Of a DNA stretch of 64,000 bases, positions 1 through 9,099 are shown piece after piece (position 1 is the first letter of the stretch; every line of letters begins with the position of its first letter). A program made the position numbers and the translations under genes. The notes under the pieces are model-generated. The model saw only the letters and a list, made by a program, of their open reading frames with translations. It did no database searches and was not told the origin of the DNA. The stretch is from Arthrospiribacter ruber (GTDB taxonomy: Bacteria; Bacteroidota; Bacteroidia; Cytophagales; Cyclobacteriaceae): contig NZ_RPHB01000003.1 of the NCBI RefSeq assembly GCF_019343195.1, positions 372,001-436,000 on the forward strand, read 5' to 3'.

Positions 1-2487
1 AAGCCTTACATCGAAAGGACGTACATCCATCACACCATTATTTATCTCAACCGGAATACTGATATTTCTGAATTGTAAGCTATTGCTTTCATTGAGACGG
101 GTTACTTGAGATACTGCTTGCAAGAGCTGTGGATTTTGATAGGATGCTTCTGCTACCCTCAGCAGTCCCTTTCCATCGAGGGTAGAAAGTACTGGCATCA
201 TATCAGGGCCCAGTTGACCTGAAAAATTAAGCTTTGTGCTAAAATTGCCCGTAAGGTGCTGGGCAATTGGAGCAAATGCCCTGACTGTATTGAAAGATTC
301 AAATGCCCTTGGAATACTCAGAGAGGACAGGTCTAGGTCAAAAGCAAACACAGGTTCAGTGATATTCCTTGGATCATAAGTTCCGTTCATGCTGATCTGT
401 CCTCCTAAAGTACTCATAGCAGCATCTCTAAATCTAAGGATACCATCTTTTATACCGAGATTTCCTCTTACATTTTTCAAACTCAGGTTGTCGTAAATAA
501 CTTCCTGCATATTGATCGCCATTGTAAAATCGATGTCTTTTGGCAATTCCACCACACTAAGTTCCATGCTTTCCTCAGAGGTATCCGCTGTCATCCATTC
601 GTTGATATCAAATTTGCTGGAATTGAGGCTGAGCTGTCCAGTCAATACGGCGTCATTTTTCAGGAAATAATCCATATAGTTGGATAGAAAACCTGTTGCA
701 GTAAGAGGACTTTGACCTAATCTCGAATCAAAGTCTTTGAGTGTAATCCTTTGTGGGGAAAATTCCATAGTGGATGTATTGATCCTTATTCCTTGAGGAA
801 CATCCGTGGAATTGAAATAAAACTCTCTGAGATCCAGTTCTCCCCTCATGTCTATCCTATTGTACCTAGCGGCTTCTACATCTGCATAAGATCCTTTGGA
901 TTGCAGGTCTGCCTTTAGCTTACCTTCCATGATGATGTTTTCCATAGGGAAAATTGCGAGCATTTTTCCCAAATCCACTCCACCTTGCAAGGCTCCATCC
1001 CAGTTGAGGGCAGCAAAATCCTGTACCCTAAGTCTTCCTGTAATGCTTTCGTTTTCCAGCTCAAAACCAAACTGGGACAAGTTGACAATAAAGTCATCCA
1101 TACGTCCGCTTGGATTGCTGACAGTAGCATTCACGTTAAGCTTCTCAATGGGAGCGGGATAGTCACTGCTTTTTACAAACCCGTTGGTAAGGGCGAGCCT
1201 TGCATCCATACTTGGAATGACCTGAGCTACAGAATCATAACGGCCTTTTGCTGTGGCATCCACATCCAACATTCCACGAAGGGTAATGCCTTCTACAGGG
1301 AAAATTGAAGTAAGTTCCTCCAGGTTCAGTTTGCCTCTAAGGGATCCATCCATGGTATAGTCCTTGAGGTTGGCAAGTGCAAACCGACCTGAAATAGGGT
1401 TTGAACCAAAGTCCATGCTGAAGTTCGGGATCTCGATTCGGGTATTGTCCAAGTCATTGCTGCTGTTTTCCACATGCATGGCCACATTGATATTGCTCAC
1501 CGGTCTTGGTAAATCAGGATATTGGAACATACCATCTTCCACTTTTAAGGAAATATCAAAGGAGGGAAAAGAATTTTCATTATATATACCCTTCATAAAT
1601 CCACGGAAATCCATGGTTCCGGAGGTCCGGAGATTATCGAAGTTTTCGGTGTATACCCCGGGAACCAAAGATAATATGCTTTTAAAGGTGTTGTTTTTTC
1701 CTTCAAATGCAAGATCCATTTCAATATCTTCCTCAGGTAGTGCTAGATATCCTTTTAAATCAAATAGAAAATCATTGAGCCTAAAGCTACCATCGCCTAA
1801 GGTAAATTTCATTTGCTCGAGATCCACATTGAGTACTGTTTCACCCTTAAATTTTTTGTTTCTCAAATAGTTGGTCCCATCGAAAGAAACATCTGCAATA
1901 ATAGCTTCCATTTCCATAGGTAAGTCATAGACATCCATGGTGAAGTCCCCCCTGCCTACCATGTCGATCTGGCCTAATGCCATAAAAAAATCCAGTTCCC
2001 TGTCGTCATATATCACATCTAGGTCATTGACTTCTATGATATCTACAGCCATTTTAAAGTTGCTTTCAGTGGCAGGTTCTTCAGAAGGGAAGGTAATGTC
2101 GTAGTTAGCCTTTCCATCTTCCAATACCTTTACATAAAGGCTACCGCCATTCAGGTGGAGGCCTGTAAGCGTTGGGAAATCATCGAATATCACAGAGCGA
2201 AGATTAAAATCTACCTGCAACCTGTCTACATGAACCAAAGTGTCATTTTGGAAAGGAGGGTTGCCAATGATTCCAAATTCCCTCACTGTGGCAGAGATAT
2301 GGGGAAACCTCCTAAAAATACTAAGGCTGATATTGTTGAAATCGTAATAAACCTGTGCGTTTACCGCTCCTTGTATTTCACGGTCAATCCGCTCAGCTAT
2401 CTTATCTTTGAAAATGAAGGGCAGTGCTGCCAAAATTCCCAAAATGAGGAAAAATATAGCAAACCCGATCAAAATTTTCTTTTTCAT
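1..2487 (-). CDS. AsmA-like envelope protein (3' end outside window)
   Basis: Open minus-strand frame from an ATG at 2487 to the window edge, 829 codons without a stop in the stretches I translated. It begins MKKKILIGFAIFF, a single N-terminal membrane anchor, followed by an AsmA-type start in which a large periplasmic region is tethered to the inner membrane (FRRFPHISATVREFGIIG, then NLRSVIF and LNGGSLYV). The rest is a long series of beta-rich repeats with recurring Lys/Leu-Asp patterns and phrases such as FPMENIIMEGKL. AsmA/TamB/YhdP-like proteins are thought to help move lipids between the membranes or control outer-membrane assembly. That role is inferred from the family. The inositol monophosphatase gene lies upstream in the same direction. 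The C-terminus, where an AsmA_2 domain would be expected, is only partly inside the window. Confidence 0.85.
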   Translation of the reverse strand, partial: MKKKILIGFAIFFLILGILAALPFIFKDKIAERIDREIQGAVNAQVYYDFNNISLSIFRRFPHISATVREFGIIGNPPFQNDTLVHVDRLQVDFNLRSVIFDDFPTLTGLHLNGGSLYVKVLEDGKANYDITFPSEEPATESNFKMAVDIIEVNDLDVIYDDRELDFFMALGQIDMVGRGDFTMDVYDLPMEMEAIIADVSFDGTNYLRNKKFKGETVLNVDLEQMKFTLGDGSFRLNDFLFDLKGYLALPEEDIEMDLAFEGKNNTFKSILSLVPGVYTENFDNLRTSGTMDFRGFMKGIYNENSFPSFDISLKVEDGMFQYPDLPRPVSNINVAMHVENSSNDLDNTRIEIPNFSMDFGSNPISGRFALANLKDYTMDGSLRGKLNLEELTSIFPVEGITLRGMLDVDATAKGRYDSVAQVIPSMDARLALTNGFVKSSDYPAPIEKLNVNATVSNPSGRMDDFIVNLSQFGFELENESITGRLRVQDFAALNWDGALQGGVDLGKMLAIFPMENIIMEGKLKADLQSKGSYADVEAARYNRIDMRGELDLREFYFNSTDVPQGIRINTSTMEFSPQRITLKDFDSRLGQSPLTATGFLSNYMDYFLKNDAVLTGQLSLNSSKFDINEWMTADTSEESMELSVVELPKDIDFTMAINMQEVIYDNLSLKNVRGNLGIKDGILRFRDAAMSTLGGQISMNGTYDPRNITEPVFAFDLDLSSLSIPRAFESFNTVRAFAPIAQHLTGNFSTKLNFSGQLGPDMMPVLSTLDGKGLLRVAEASYQNPQLLQAVSQVTRLNESNSLQFRNISIPVEINNGVMDVRPFDVRL

Positions 2488-2551
2488 ACCTTCTTGATTT
2501 TGGGGATTGTACGCTGAAGAAACGAGAAAGATGGCTTATGTGGGCATCAGT

Positions 2552-3352
2552 TTACCAGACTTTTTGGATTTCTTTCAGCATCTCCTCATGTACATGCGAA
2601 TTGCTTGCCAAAATCTCTTTGCCGAAAATGTAATTATCACCACCAGAAAAATCGCTCACTTTTCCACCGGCCTCAGCCAGAATAATAACTCCAGCAGCAA
2701 CATCATAGGGCTTTAGATCATACTCAAAGAATCCCTCAGATCTTCCACAGGCTACATAGCAGAGATCTGTGGCCGCACTTCCCATCCTTCGGAGACCATG
2801 GCAGGTTTCCATGAGACTTCTCAGTACGGCCAAATAGTCATCTATTTTTCCGAAGGCTGAGTACGGAAATCCAGTTACTATCAGGCTTTCGGAAAGTGTT
2901 TCGGATTTGCTGACAACGATGGGTTGCCCGTTCAAGAACGCCCCATTTCCTTTGCTGGCATAAAAGCATTCGTCAAGGTTGATCTCGTACACGACACCCA
3001 AAACAATGTCTTCTTTGTATTTGAGTCCAATACTCACTGCAAAGACCGGTATGCCATGGATAAAATTGGTCGTGCCATCCAATGGATCAATGATCCAGGT
3101 GAAATCTTTTCCACTTTGACCTTCTGTGCCTTCTTCAGCAATAAAGTCTGCTTCTGGAAGGATATTTTTCAGCTTTTCAACAATGATTTTTTCAGCTTCT
3201 TTGTCTACATAAGAAACTAAATCATTGAGCCCTTTGGCTTCAACTTTATTTCTATCAAAGGTTTTTGATTCTTGCCGGATAAAAGATCCTGCTGATTTTG
3301 CTGTTGAGATGGTTTTGGTAAGTATTTCCGAAAAATCAATCGATGAATTCAT
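2552..3352 (-). CDS. suhB: Inositol monophosphatase family protein (SuhB-like)
   Basis: 266 aa, the usual length for bacterial inositol-1-monophosphatases, which remove phosphate from inositol phosphates and related sugar phosphates with two or three Mg2+ ions. The metal site is complete: EEG at residues 73-75, the signature DPLDGTTN at 89-96 (Asp89, Asp92), and the second motif PYDVAAG with Asp217 near the C-terminus. No signal peptide, so cytoplasmic. It lies 64 bp upstream of the AsmA-like gene and about 40 bp downstream of rsmI, all on the minus strand. The exact substrate (inositol phosphate, fructose bisphosphate or a nucleotidase function) cannot be read from sequence alone. Confidence 0.9.
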   Translation of the reverse strand: MNSSIDFSEILTKTISTAKSAGSFIRQESKTFDRNKVEAKGLNDLVSYVDKEAEKIIVEKLKNILPEADFIAEEGTEGQSGKDFTWIIDPLDGTTNFIHGIPVFAVSIGLKYKEDIVLGVVYEINLDECFYASKGNGAFLNGQPIVVSKSETLSESLIVTGFPYSAFGKIDDYLAVLRSLMETCHGLRRMGSAATDLCYVACGRSEGFFEYDLKPYDVAAGVIILAEAGGKVSDFSGGDNYIFGKEILASNSHVHEEMLKEIQKVW

Positions 3353-3391
3353 TTTTAATGGTTTAGGTAAAAACAGGAAATGTTACAATTC

Positions 3392-4081
3392 TTATTTTCC
3401 TTGCACGACAAGTACAATTTCCCCTTTAATAGGATTTTCTTGGTAATAGGCTATGAGTTCTGATAGGCTGCCTCTTACATTTTCTTCGTATAATTTGCTA
3501 AGTTCCCGGGACACACTTGCCATTCTGTCCGGACCAAAAGCTTCTGAAAACTGTTCCAGTGTTTTCATCAGTCTATGAGGAGATTCATAAAAAACCATGG
3601 TTCTGGCTTCATCCTGTAGGTTTTCGATACGGGTCTTCCTACCTTTTTTGTGGGGGAGAAAGCCTTCGAAGGTAAATCTGTCATTGGGTAAGCCTGAATT
3701 TACAAGAGCAGGTACGAAGGCTGTGGCGCCGGGAAGACAGTTTACCTCCAGACCGGCTTCTTTTGCGGCCCTTACCAACAAAAATCCAGGATCTGAAATT
3801 CCCGGTGTACCTGCATCACTTACCAAAGCCATTTTTTCTCCCTTTTGCATTCTTTCGATGAGCTTTTCTACGGTTTTGTGCTCATTGAATATGTGATAGC
3901 TTTGAAGAGGTCTTTGGATTTCAAGGTGCTTCAATAGTTTGCCGGAGGTTCTGGTATCTTCTGCAAGAATGACATCCACTGACTTGAGTATATCTATGGC
4001 CCGAAGGGTGATGTCTCTGAGATTGCCGATTGGTGTGGGTACCAGGTAAAGGTTTACCTCTTTTATTTCCTGATCTGACAT
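3392..4081 (-). CDS. rsmI: 16S rRNA (cytidine1402-2'-O)-methyltransferase
   Basis: 229 aa. RsmI methylates the 2'-O of C1402 in 16S rRNA, close to the P-site, using SAM. The N-terminus carries the family signature LYLVPTPIGNLRDITLRA, followed by DVILAEDTRTSGKLL; SDAGTPGISDPG and LPGATAFVPALVNSGLP build the tetrapyrrole-methylase-type SAM fold. It is shorter than E. coli RsmI (286 aa), because the C-terminal extension is absent, which is common in this phylum. The stop lies 1 bp from the next gene upstream (pterin dehydratase), so the two are probably co-transcribed. Confidence 0.93.
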   Translation of the reverse strand: MSDQEIKEVNLYLVPTPIGNLRDITLRAIDILKSVDVILAEDTRTSGKLLKHLEIQRPLQSYHIFNEHKTVEKLIERMQKGEKMALVSDAGTPGISDPGFLLVRAAKEAGLEVNCLPGATAFVPALVNSGLPNDRFTFEGFLPHKKGRKTRIENLQDEARTMVFYESPHRLMKTLEQFSEAFGPDRMASVSRELSKLYEENVRGSLSELIAYYQENPIKGEIVLVVQGK

Positions 4082-4082
4082 A

Positions 4083-4310
4083 TTAGATCTTATCGATGGC
4101 TTCAGCCAGCTTTCTGTCTTTATTGGTCACCTTATTGCCGGCATCGTGGGTAGTGAGTTCAATAGTTACTTCATTGTATACATTGCTCCAGTTGGGATGG
4201 TGGCCCTGAGCTTCTGCCAAAAATGCGACTCTTGTCATAAAAGCAAATGCTTCCTGAAAGTCTTTGAATTCAAAAGTCCTGCTAAGTTTGTCATTTTCTT
4301 CTTTCCACAT
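4083..4310 (-). CDS. 4a-hydroxytetrahydrobiopterin dehydratase (PCD)
   Basis: 75 aa. Pterin-4a-carbinolamine dehydratases recycle the oxidised pterin made by aromatic amino acid hydroxylases; they also have a debated role in molybdopterin or folate metabolism. The active-site block is intact: [13 protein letters not shown] with His37-His38-Pro39, then TTHDAG at 53-58 and [10 protein letters not shown] at the C-terminus. The protein lacks about 20 residues at the N-terminus compared with the usual 95-110 aa. No upstream in-frame start restores them, so this looks like a naturally short form. It sits between DUF493 (12 bp upstream) and rsmI (1 bp downstream) in a likely operon. Confidence 0.88.
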   Translation of the reverse strand: MWKEENDKLSRTFEFKDFQEAFAFMTRVAFLAEAQGHHPNWSNVYNEVTIELTTHDAGNKVTNKDRKLAEAIDKI

Positions 4311-4322
4311 GGTTCAGTTGGT

Positions 4323-4589
4323 TTAAAGTGCAATTACTCCTTCAATTTTCGAAGCCTTATCATATACCTCCAAAATTGCCTCTGAGCTACTCATCATTGC
4401 TTTGATGGTGACAGACACGTATTTACCTTTCGAAGATTCTTTGAGCTCCATTTTGTTGTTGGGCAAAAGGCTCCCTACTTCCGCTTCCTTGCCATTTTGA
4501 ACAATGAACTTGAACATATATAAGGAAGGAAAAGAGGTCATGGCATCCAATTTCTCTTTGAAAGCTTCCCGGTCGAAGGTGTTTTTCAT
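4323..4589 (-). CDS. DUF493 family protein (YbeD-like)
   Basis: 88 aa. It matches the DUF493/YbeD family in length and pattern: FDREAFKEKLDAMTSFPSLY, then FKFIV, then a central acidic and hydroxylated stretch SSKGKYVSVTIKAMM and the closing IYDKASKIEGVIAL-like pattern. Members have a ferredoxin-like ACT-type fold. E. coli YbeD lies next to the lipoyl synthesis genes, but no molecular function is firmly known. It is the first gene of the minus-strand run DUF493, PCD, rsmI. The hairpin at 4701-4732 separates this run from the upstream peptidyl-prolyl isomerase gene. Confidence 0.8.
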   Translation of the reverse strand: MKNTFDREAFKEKLDAMTSFPSLYMFKFIVQNGKEAEVGSLLPNNKMELKESSKGKYVSVTIKAMMSSSEAILEVYDKASKIEGVIAL

Positions 4590-4700
4590 TTGATACTAAT
4601 TTAAGACTTAAATTCTATACTCTAAAAGTAAACCGATATTTATCTGGTTTTGGTTTCCTATCTCTACCTTTTGCCTTTAGCTAGGTGAAAGTGAGGGTAT

Positions 4701-4732
4701 AAAAAAACCCGTGAAAAGCTTTTCACGGGTTT
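4701..4732 (-). terminator. Rho-independent terminator after the PpiD-like gene
   Basis: Perfect 28-nt palindrome at 4705-4732 (AAACCCGTGAAAAGC and its complement). On the minus strand it is followed by a run of seven T (4701-4707). It lies 22 bp past the stop of the PpiD-like gene. Confidence 0.85.
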
Positions 4733-4754
4733 CTACTCATTCAATCTTTAACTA

Positions 4755-6866
4755 TTAAAAGAATTTGTATCTATAATCTTTTACATTGGCAAGATCTTCT
4801 AGTGCCATCATAATCATATAAGCAGTCCTTTGTGAAGAGTTTAGGGTCAGCTGTCTTTGGAAGTTGCTGTAGTCACCTACTTCAGAAGCAGGAGTCAGGG
4901 AGTTAAGTTTCAATACAATGATACCTACATCTTCCTGTACAGGCTTGGAAATTTGCCCGCTCTCTTTCAATCCAAAAGCTGCGCCAACAGCACTAGGAGC
5001 AAAACCTACTCCTGGCAGTACAGAGGCAGATAGCTTGAGATCCGGCGTGTTGTCCAATGAAGCATCATCCGGGAACACATCTCTCATTTCTTCCAAGGTA
5101 GATTTTCCGGCAATCTTATCTTTGATCAATTTTGCCTTCTTTTCATTTCTTACCTGAAGAAGTACCTGTGGCCTTACTTGATCTAAAGTAGCAGTACCTT
5201 CTTCATACCTTTGCTTCAGTGTAGCTACGATATAAGCATTGTCCAATTCGAACACACCCGAAACTTTGCCTTCAGAAGCATCATTGAATGCCCACCTGAT
5301 CACTTCTCTGGCATTGGTAAGGTTGTTCAGGTTTCTTGCAAAAGCATCCACATTATTGGCCTGAATCACGCGATATCCTTCTTTCTCGGCATTTGCATTG
5401 AATTCGCTGGCATTACCTGCATTGGCTGCAAAGAAGTCTGCTTTTCTGTAAGCATCATTTCTTGTAGCATCGCTGGCAATCAGTTCTCTTTCGATAGTTG
5501 CGATTTTGAAGGACTCTCTTTTTGGAAGATCAGTCACGCTGATAATGTGGTAGCCATATTCTGTTTCTACAAGTCTGTTGATCAGTCCTGTATTTCTCTG
5601 CGCAAAAGATACCTCTGCAAATTCATCTACAAAGTCCTCTTTGGCAAACCAACCTAGATCTCCACCTCTTTGCGCAGTGCCATCCTGTCCGTATTGAGCT
5701 GCTGCTGTTGCGAAATTCAATCCATCCTGGATTTCTTTCAATACACTTTCAGCGTTTTGTTTTACTTCAGCTTTGGCATCATCACTTAGCCCTTGGGTTC
5801 CAAATAGAATATGAGCTGCACGCATCCTTGGAGTTCCATCAAATTTTGAAGTGATTTTGTAGGTAACATAAGTAGACCTATTCGTAAGGAAAGGGCCATA
5901 TATCTCACCTTCTTCGATCTCGTCTACATTGCTTGTGAGTGAATTAGGTAATGCATCTCCTGGAAGGAAAGTCTGAAAAGGCCTTTGAGCTTCTGAGTTT
6001 CTGATCGCGAATACAGAGTCGCTTTCTGCATTTCCCAACTCTTCGGTTAGCCTTCTCATTTCAGATATCACTGCAGCAGAGTCTTCGCTACTAGGATTGA
6101 TAGGAAAGCTTACATAAGCAAGGTCTGCTGCATTGGTAACTTTAAATTTCTCCTTGTTTTTATTGATATAATCACGAAGCTCGCTGTCAGAAACACTTAC
6201 AGCTGTGTCCGGAATAGCATAAAACGGGATGAAAAGATGGTCTACATCAGCAATGGTATTGGACATTTTGTGCTCCATTCTACCCTCTGCTTTTGTCGCA
6301 TACTCTGAGGTCGATAGTAAATTATCATACTTGATCCTCAACCTGGCATCTGCAAACAGCCTTTCTTGTTGAGCCCAAAAAGCCCTTTGCTCTGGTCCTG
6401 CATCCTCAAGAGACTGAAGGAAAGCAACCAGCTGATTTCTGTCAAACTCTCCAGTTTCAGGATTGGTCAGTTGTTGCCTTAACTCGGCAATGATATTCTT
6501 CCCTTGAACCATATCCACTAACTCCGCATCGGAAACAGTGAGTCCAAGAGCGTCAAATTGGGAATCAAATACCTTATCCACTATAAGTGCTTGCCAGGCT
6601 TGCTCCCTGATGCTGTTCATTTCATTTTCGGATGGAGTCCTACCGGTATTCTGCTGAAACTGGAATTTAATCTCCTCTATTTTCCGGATGTATTCTTCAT
6701 AAGTAATACGCTCACCTGCAATCTCTCCCACTTTGTTGGAACTTCCGCCCAGAAGGGTTGAGTTAGGGCTGAGTATATCTCCTCCTACTAGGAAGAAGAT
6801 CAAGCCCACTGCTATCACACCGATTGCAAGACCTGTTTTCTGTCTGATTTTTTTAATTAATGCCAT
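4755..6866 (-). CDS. PpiD/SurA-like periplasmic peptidyl-prolyl isomerase, membrane anchored
   Basis: 703 aa. It starts MALIKKIRQKTGLAIGVIAV, a short basic cytoplasmic end followed by one transmembrane helix (about residues 12-34), the layout of PpiD. A SurA/PpiD N-terminal chaperone domain follows (GEIAGERITYEEYIRKI, SENEMNSIREQAWQALI). A parvulin domain lies at about 345-450 with the family core MRAAHILF, GGDLGWFAKEDFVDEF and TEYGYHIISVTD. The C-terminal third is a second chaperone-like region. Such proteins receive polypeptides leaving the Sec translocon and help outer-membrane protein folding. It lies 74 bp downstream of the CNNM gene and ends before a strong terminator. Confidence 0.88.
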   Translation of the reverse strand: MALIKKIRQKTGLAIGVIAVGLIFFLVGGDILSPNSTLLGGSSNKVGEIAGERITYEEYIRKIEEIKFQFQQNTGRTPSENEMNSIREQAWQALIVDKVFDSQFDALGLTVSDAELVDMVQGKNIIAELRQQLTNPETGEFDRNQLVAFLQSLEDAGPEQRAFWAQQERLFADARLRIKYDNLLSTSEYATKAEGRMEHKMSNTIADVDHLFIPFYAIPDTAVSVSDSELRDYINKNKEKFKVTNAADLAYVSFPINPSSEDSAAVISEMRRLTEELGNAESDSVFAIRNSEAQRPFQTFLPGDALPNSLTSNVDEIEEGEIYGPFLTNRSTYVTYKITSKFDGTPRMRAAHILFGTQGLSDDAKAEVKQNAESVLKEIQDGLNFATAAAQYGQDGTAQRGGDLGWFAKEDFVDEFAEVSFAQRNTGLINRLVETEYGYHIISVTDLPKRESFKIATIERELIASDATRNDAYRKADFFAANAGNASEFNANAEKEGYRVIQANNVDAFARNLNNLTNAREVIRWAFNDASEGKVSGVFELDNAYIVATLKQRYEEGTATLDQVRPQVLLQVRNEKKAKLIKDKIAGKSTLEEMRDVFPDDASLDNTPDLKLSASVLPGVGFAPSAVGAAFGLKESGQISKPVQEDVGIIVLKLNSLTPASEVGDYSNFQRQLTLNSSQRTAYMIMMALEDLANVKDYRYKFF

Positions 6867-6940
6867 TCTACTGGTTTTTTGAAGTGCCGCAAAATAATTA
6901 CATCTAGTGCTAAATTCAAAATATTATCACTGTCAATAAA

Positions 6941-8227
6941 TTACTTATTGGGTTTAAGGTTGGGATTGATTTTTAATTTAAGGGTTTCTATTCTGTGATC
7001 TTGTTTGGATACTATGGTAAATGTGAATGAGCTGTACACTATTGACTGCCCCTTTTGAGGTATGTCTTCTGTCAATGAAAGGATAAATCCAGCCAAAGTT
7101 TCAAATTCACCATACGGCAGTTCCCATCCATATTTTTCGTTGAGATAGTCAATTTCATGACGGGCACTGAAAAGGTATTCTGTATCGGATATTTTTTGCT
7201 CGATTAGGTCATCGCTGTCATATTCGTCCTGAATTTCTCCAAAAATCTCTTCAATAATGTCTTCCATGGAGACGATACCGCTGGTACCCCCAAACTCATC
7301 CACGACCAAAGCAAGGCTTTTGCGCTCTTTGATAAATTGAATCAACAGTTCATTGGCCAGGGCTGATTCGGGTACGATGATGATACTTGTCAGAATATCA
7401 GATATGGATTTTGGCTTTTTGAAGAGTTCCAATTGGTGGCAATATCCTATAACATCGTCAATTGACTCTTTGTAGACGATGATTTTGGAATGCCCGCTTT
7501 CTGCAAAGGCCTGTTTGAGGTCCTCAATGCTTTCTTCGATATCCACTGCCACAATATCAGTTCTGGGCACCATACATTCCCTTACTTTGATGGTCTTGAA
7601 TTCTACGGCGTTGTCAAAAATCTTGGTGTCAATTTCTACCTTGACATCCTTGTCGGAATGTTGAAGATTGTTTTGAATAAAGCTGTTCAGGTCGGTTACT
7701 TTAAATACAGGCTTGTCTTCATTATATTCTAATCCCAGCACCTTTGTGATGAAAAAGCGTGATAAACCTACCACGAACCAAACTATTGGGTACATCAAGT
7801 AATAGATGGCCTGAAAGGGAAAGGCAAAAACTGATAGAAGTCTATTTGGGTTGAGTATGAAAATGCTTTTGGGTAAAAACTCTGCGGTGACCAATACGAT
7901 AATAGTGGAAATGACAGTCTGAGAGATCAATACAAAAGCTTGTCCGTCGACATTGTCCGGAAGTAAGTCTTTGATCCAAGGCTCTAACAGATTAGCCATG
8001 AAGATTCCGTACATGACCAGGGCTATGGTGTTTCCTATAAGCGTCGTACCTATAAATTGTCCAGGCCTCTGAACAAAATTGGAAAGTATCCTTCCGGAAA
8101 TCAACCCCTGCTTGTTCTGTAATTCTATCTGAAGTTTATTGGCAGATATGAATGCGATTTCTATTCCCGAAAAAAATGCGGAAAACAGCAAAGTAATCAA
8201 TACATATATGAGGTATTGGCTTTCCAT
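6941..8227 (-). CDS. CNNM/CorC-family membrane protein with CBS pair
   Basis: 428 aa. Residues 1-190 are a CNNM (DUF21) transmembrane domain (SAFFSGIEIAFISANKLQIEL is the family start). Residues about 205-330 hold two CBS domains (VRECMVPRTDIVAVD; LALVVDEFGGTSGIVS) and the C-terminal 85 residues form a CorC_HlyC domain. The family is often labelled hemolysin; the better-supported role is Mg2+/Co2+ efflux or its regulation. GldE of the gliding machinery has the same architecture, but nothing here ties this copy to gliding. Its start codon touches the stop of the 67-aa membrane protein gene upstream, and LptC follows 5 bp further up, so the three form an operon. Confidence 0.85.
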   Translation of the reverse strand: MESQYLIYVLITLLFSAFFSGIEIAFISANKLQIELQNKQGLISGRILSNFVQRPGQFIGTTLIGNTIALVMYGIFMANLLEPWIKDLLPDNVDGQAFVLISQTVISTIIVLVTAEFLPKSIFILNPNRLLSVFAFPFQAIYYLMYPIVWFVVGLSRFFITKVLGLEYNEDKPVFKVTDLNSFIQNNLQHSDKDVKVEIDTKIFDNAVEFKTIKVRECMVPRTDIVAVDIEESIEDLKQAFAESGHSKIIVYKESIDDVIGYCHQLELFKKPKSISDILTSIIIVPESALANELLIQFIKERKSLALVVDEFGGTSGIVSMEDIIEEIFGEIQDEYDSDDLIEQKISDTEYLFSARHEIDYLNEKYGWELPYGEFETLAGFILSLTEDIPQKGQSIVYSSFTFTIVSKQDHRIETLKLKINPNLKPNK

Positions 8228-8430
8228 TATTTTTTGGGCTTTTTGCTAGGAGGTGTGTTATCCTGATTTTCCCTTTCCTTATTGGTTCTGTATTTGTACC
8301 AAAATAACAGACCCACGGACAGCATAAATATGGGATATGAAGCCATTAGTCCCACAGTGATCAATTGGTGGGTGCCAATGATTACTGCAGCAGCTGCTAA
8401 AGAGAGAATGGAAATGTTACTGATTTTCAT
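8227..8430 (-). CDS. Small two-helix membrane protein
   Basis: 67 aa: two hydrophobic segments (about residues 4-22 and 28-46), then a charged Lys/Pro-rich cytoplasmic tail (ENQDNTPPSKKPKK). No known domain recognised. It is very likely a real gene because it starts 5 bp after the lptC stop and its own stop shares a base with the CNNM start. The LptC / small protein / CNNM arrangement suggests a role in the envelope, but nothing more can be read from the sequence. Confidence 0.65.
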   Translation of the reverse strand: MKISNISILSLAAAAVIIGTHQLITVGLMASYPIFMLSVGLLFWYKYRTNKERENQDNTPPSKKPKK

Positions 8431-8435
8431 CTTTT

Positions 8436-8987
8436 TTAATTTTCACCTGGCAAGATGGTTCGGCTATTGGTAACCTTAAACAGCTTGTATTCATTAAAGC
8501 CTTCATCTGCTTCCATTCCTGTACCATTGAAAAGCGTTTCTCTTTCCTGGATGGTCACAAATTTTTCTGTATAGATTTTTTTTGCATTTGGATCCCAGAA
8601 GAGTTCTTCTGAGTTTAGCTTCTGATCTTTCTCAAGGTTGTGGACCCTCACATCTCCTTCACCTTTATAAAGGTTGTCTTTATGTGTGTAAAACCCCCTA
8701 TCAGCCCGCATGGTGGTAGTGATATTGCCCTCTTCATCATAAAATGTGATGTCAATACCTTCGGGGAATTCCTGATCTCCGTTTTCAAATTCAATCTGTT
8801 TCTTTGCCTGAAGGTAAGTGCGTACCAAGGCAGAATCACTGTGGTAAAGCTCTACATCCAAAGCCTCACTGACAGGGCCAAGATAGGGCTCCAAGAGACT
8901 GCTGTCCACTTCTTCATCACAAGAAGCAAGGCCCATTATTAGGCAAGCCCCAATCATAAATGAGCAAATTACACGGAACATAGCCAC
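8436..8987 (-). CDS. lptC: LPS export protein LptC
   Basis: 183 aa lipoprotein-type LptC. The lipobox LASC puts the acylated cysteine at residue 23. The body has the LptC/OstA-like beta-jellyroll pattern: ELYHSDSALVRTYLQAKK, EGIDITFYDEEGNITTTMRADRG, GEGDVRVHNLEKDQKLNSEEL and TEKFVTIQERETLFNGTGMEAD. LptC passes lipopolysaccharide from the LptBFG transporter to LptA. In Proteobacteria it is anchored by a helix; a lipid-anchored form is usual in Bacteroidota. It is the first gene of the LptC / small membrane protein / CNNM group and lies downstream of a terminator-like hairpin after the TPR gene. Confidence 0.85.
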   Translation of the reverse strand: MAMFRVICSFMIGACLIMGLASCDEEVDSSLLEPYLGPVSEALDVELYHSDSALVRTYLQAKKQIEFENGDQEFPEGIDITFYDEEGNITTTMRADRGFYTHKDNLYKGEGDVRVHNLEKDQKLNSEELFWDPNAKKIYTEKFVTIQERETLFNGTGMEADEGFNEYKLFKVTNSRTILPGEN

Positions 8988-9049
8988 AAAGATATCAAAA
9001 GATTATTAACAGTAAGGAATTTCACAATTGACCATATCAAATGTGTTTG

Positions 9050-9084
9050 CATAAAAAAAGCAGTCTTTTGGACTGCTTTTTTGG
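9050..9084 (-). terminator. Terminator after TPR gene
   Basis: Stem AGCAGTC / GACTGCT with a TTTTG loop, flanked by A7 on the left and T6 on the right, so it can work on either strand. It lies 16 bp past the stop of the minus-strand TPR gene and upstream of lptC. Confidence 0.8.
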
Positions 9085-9099
9085 GGTATGTGATATGGT

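Noticed and set aside
1364-1870. 168-aa plus-strand frame within the AsmA-like gene
   Set aside because: Antisense shadow of the continuous minus-strand AsmA-like reading frame.
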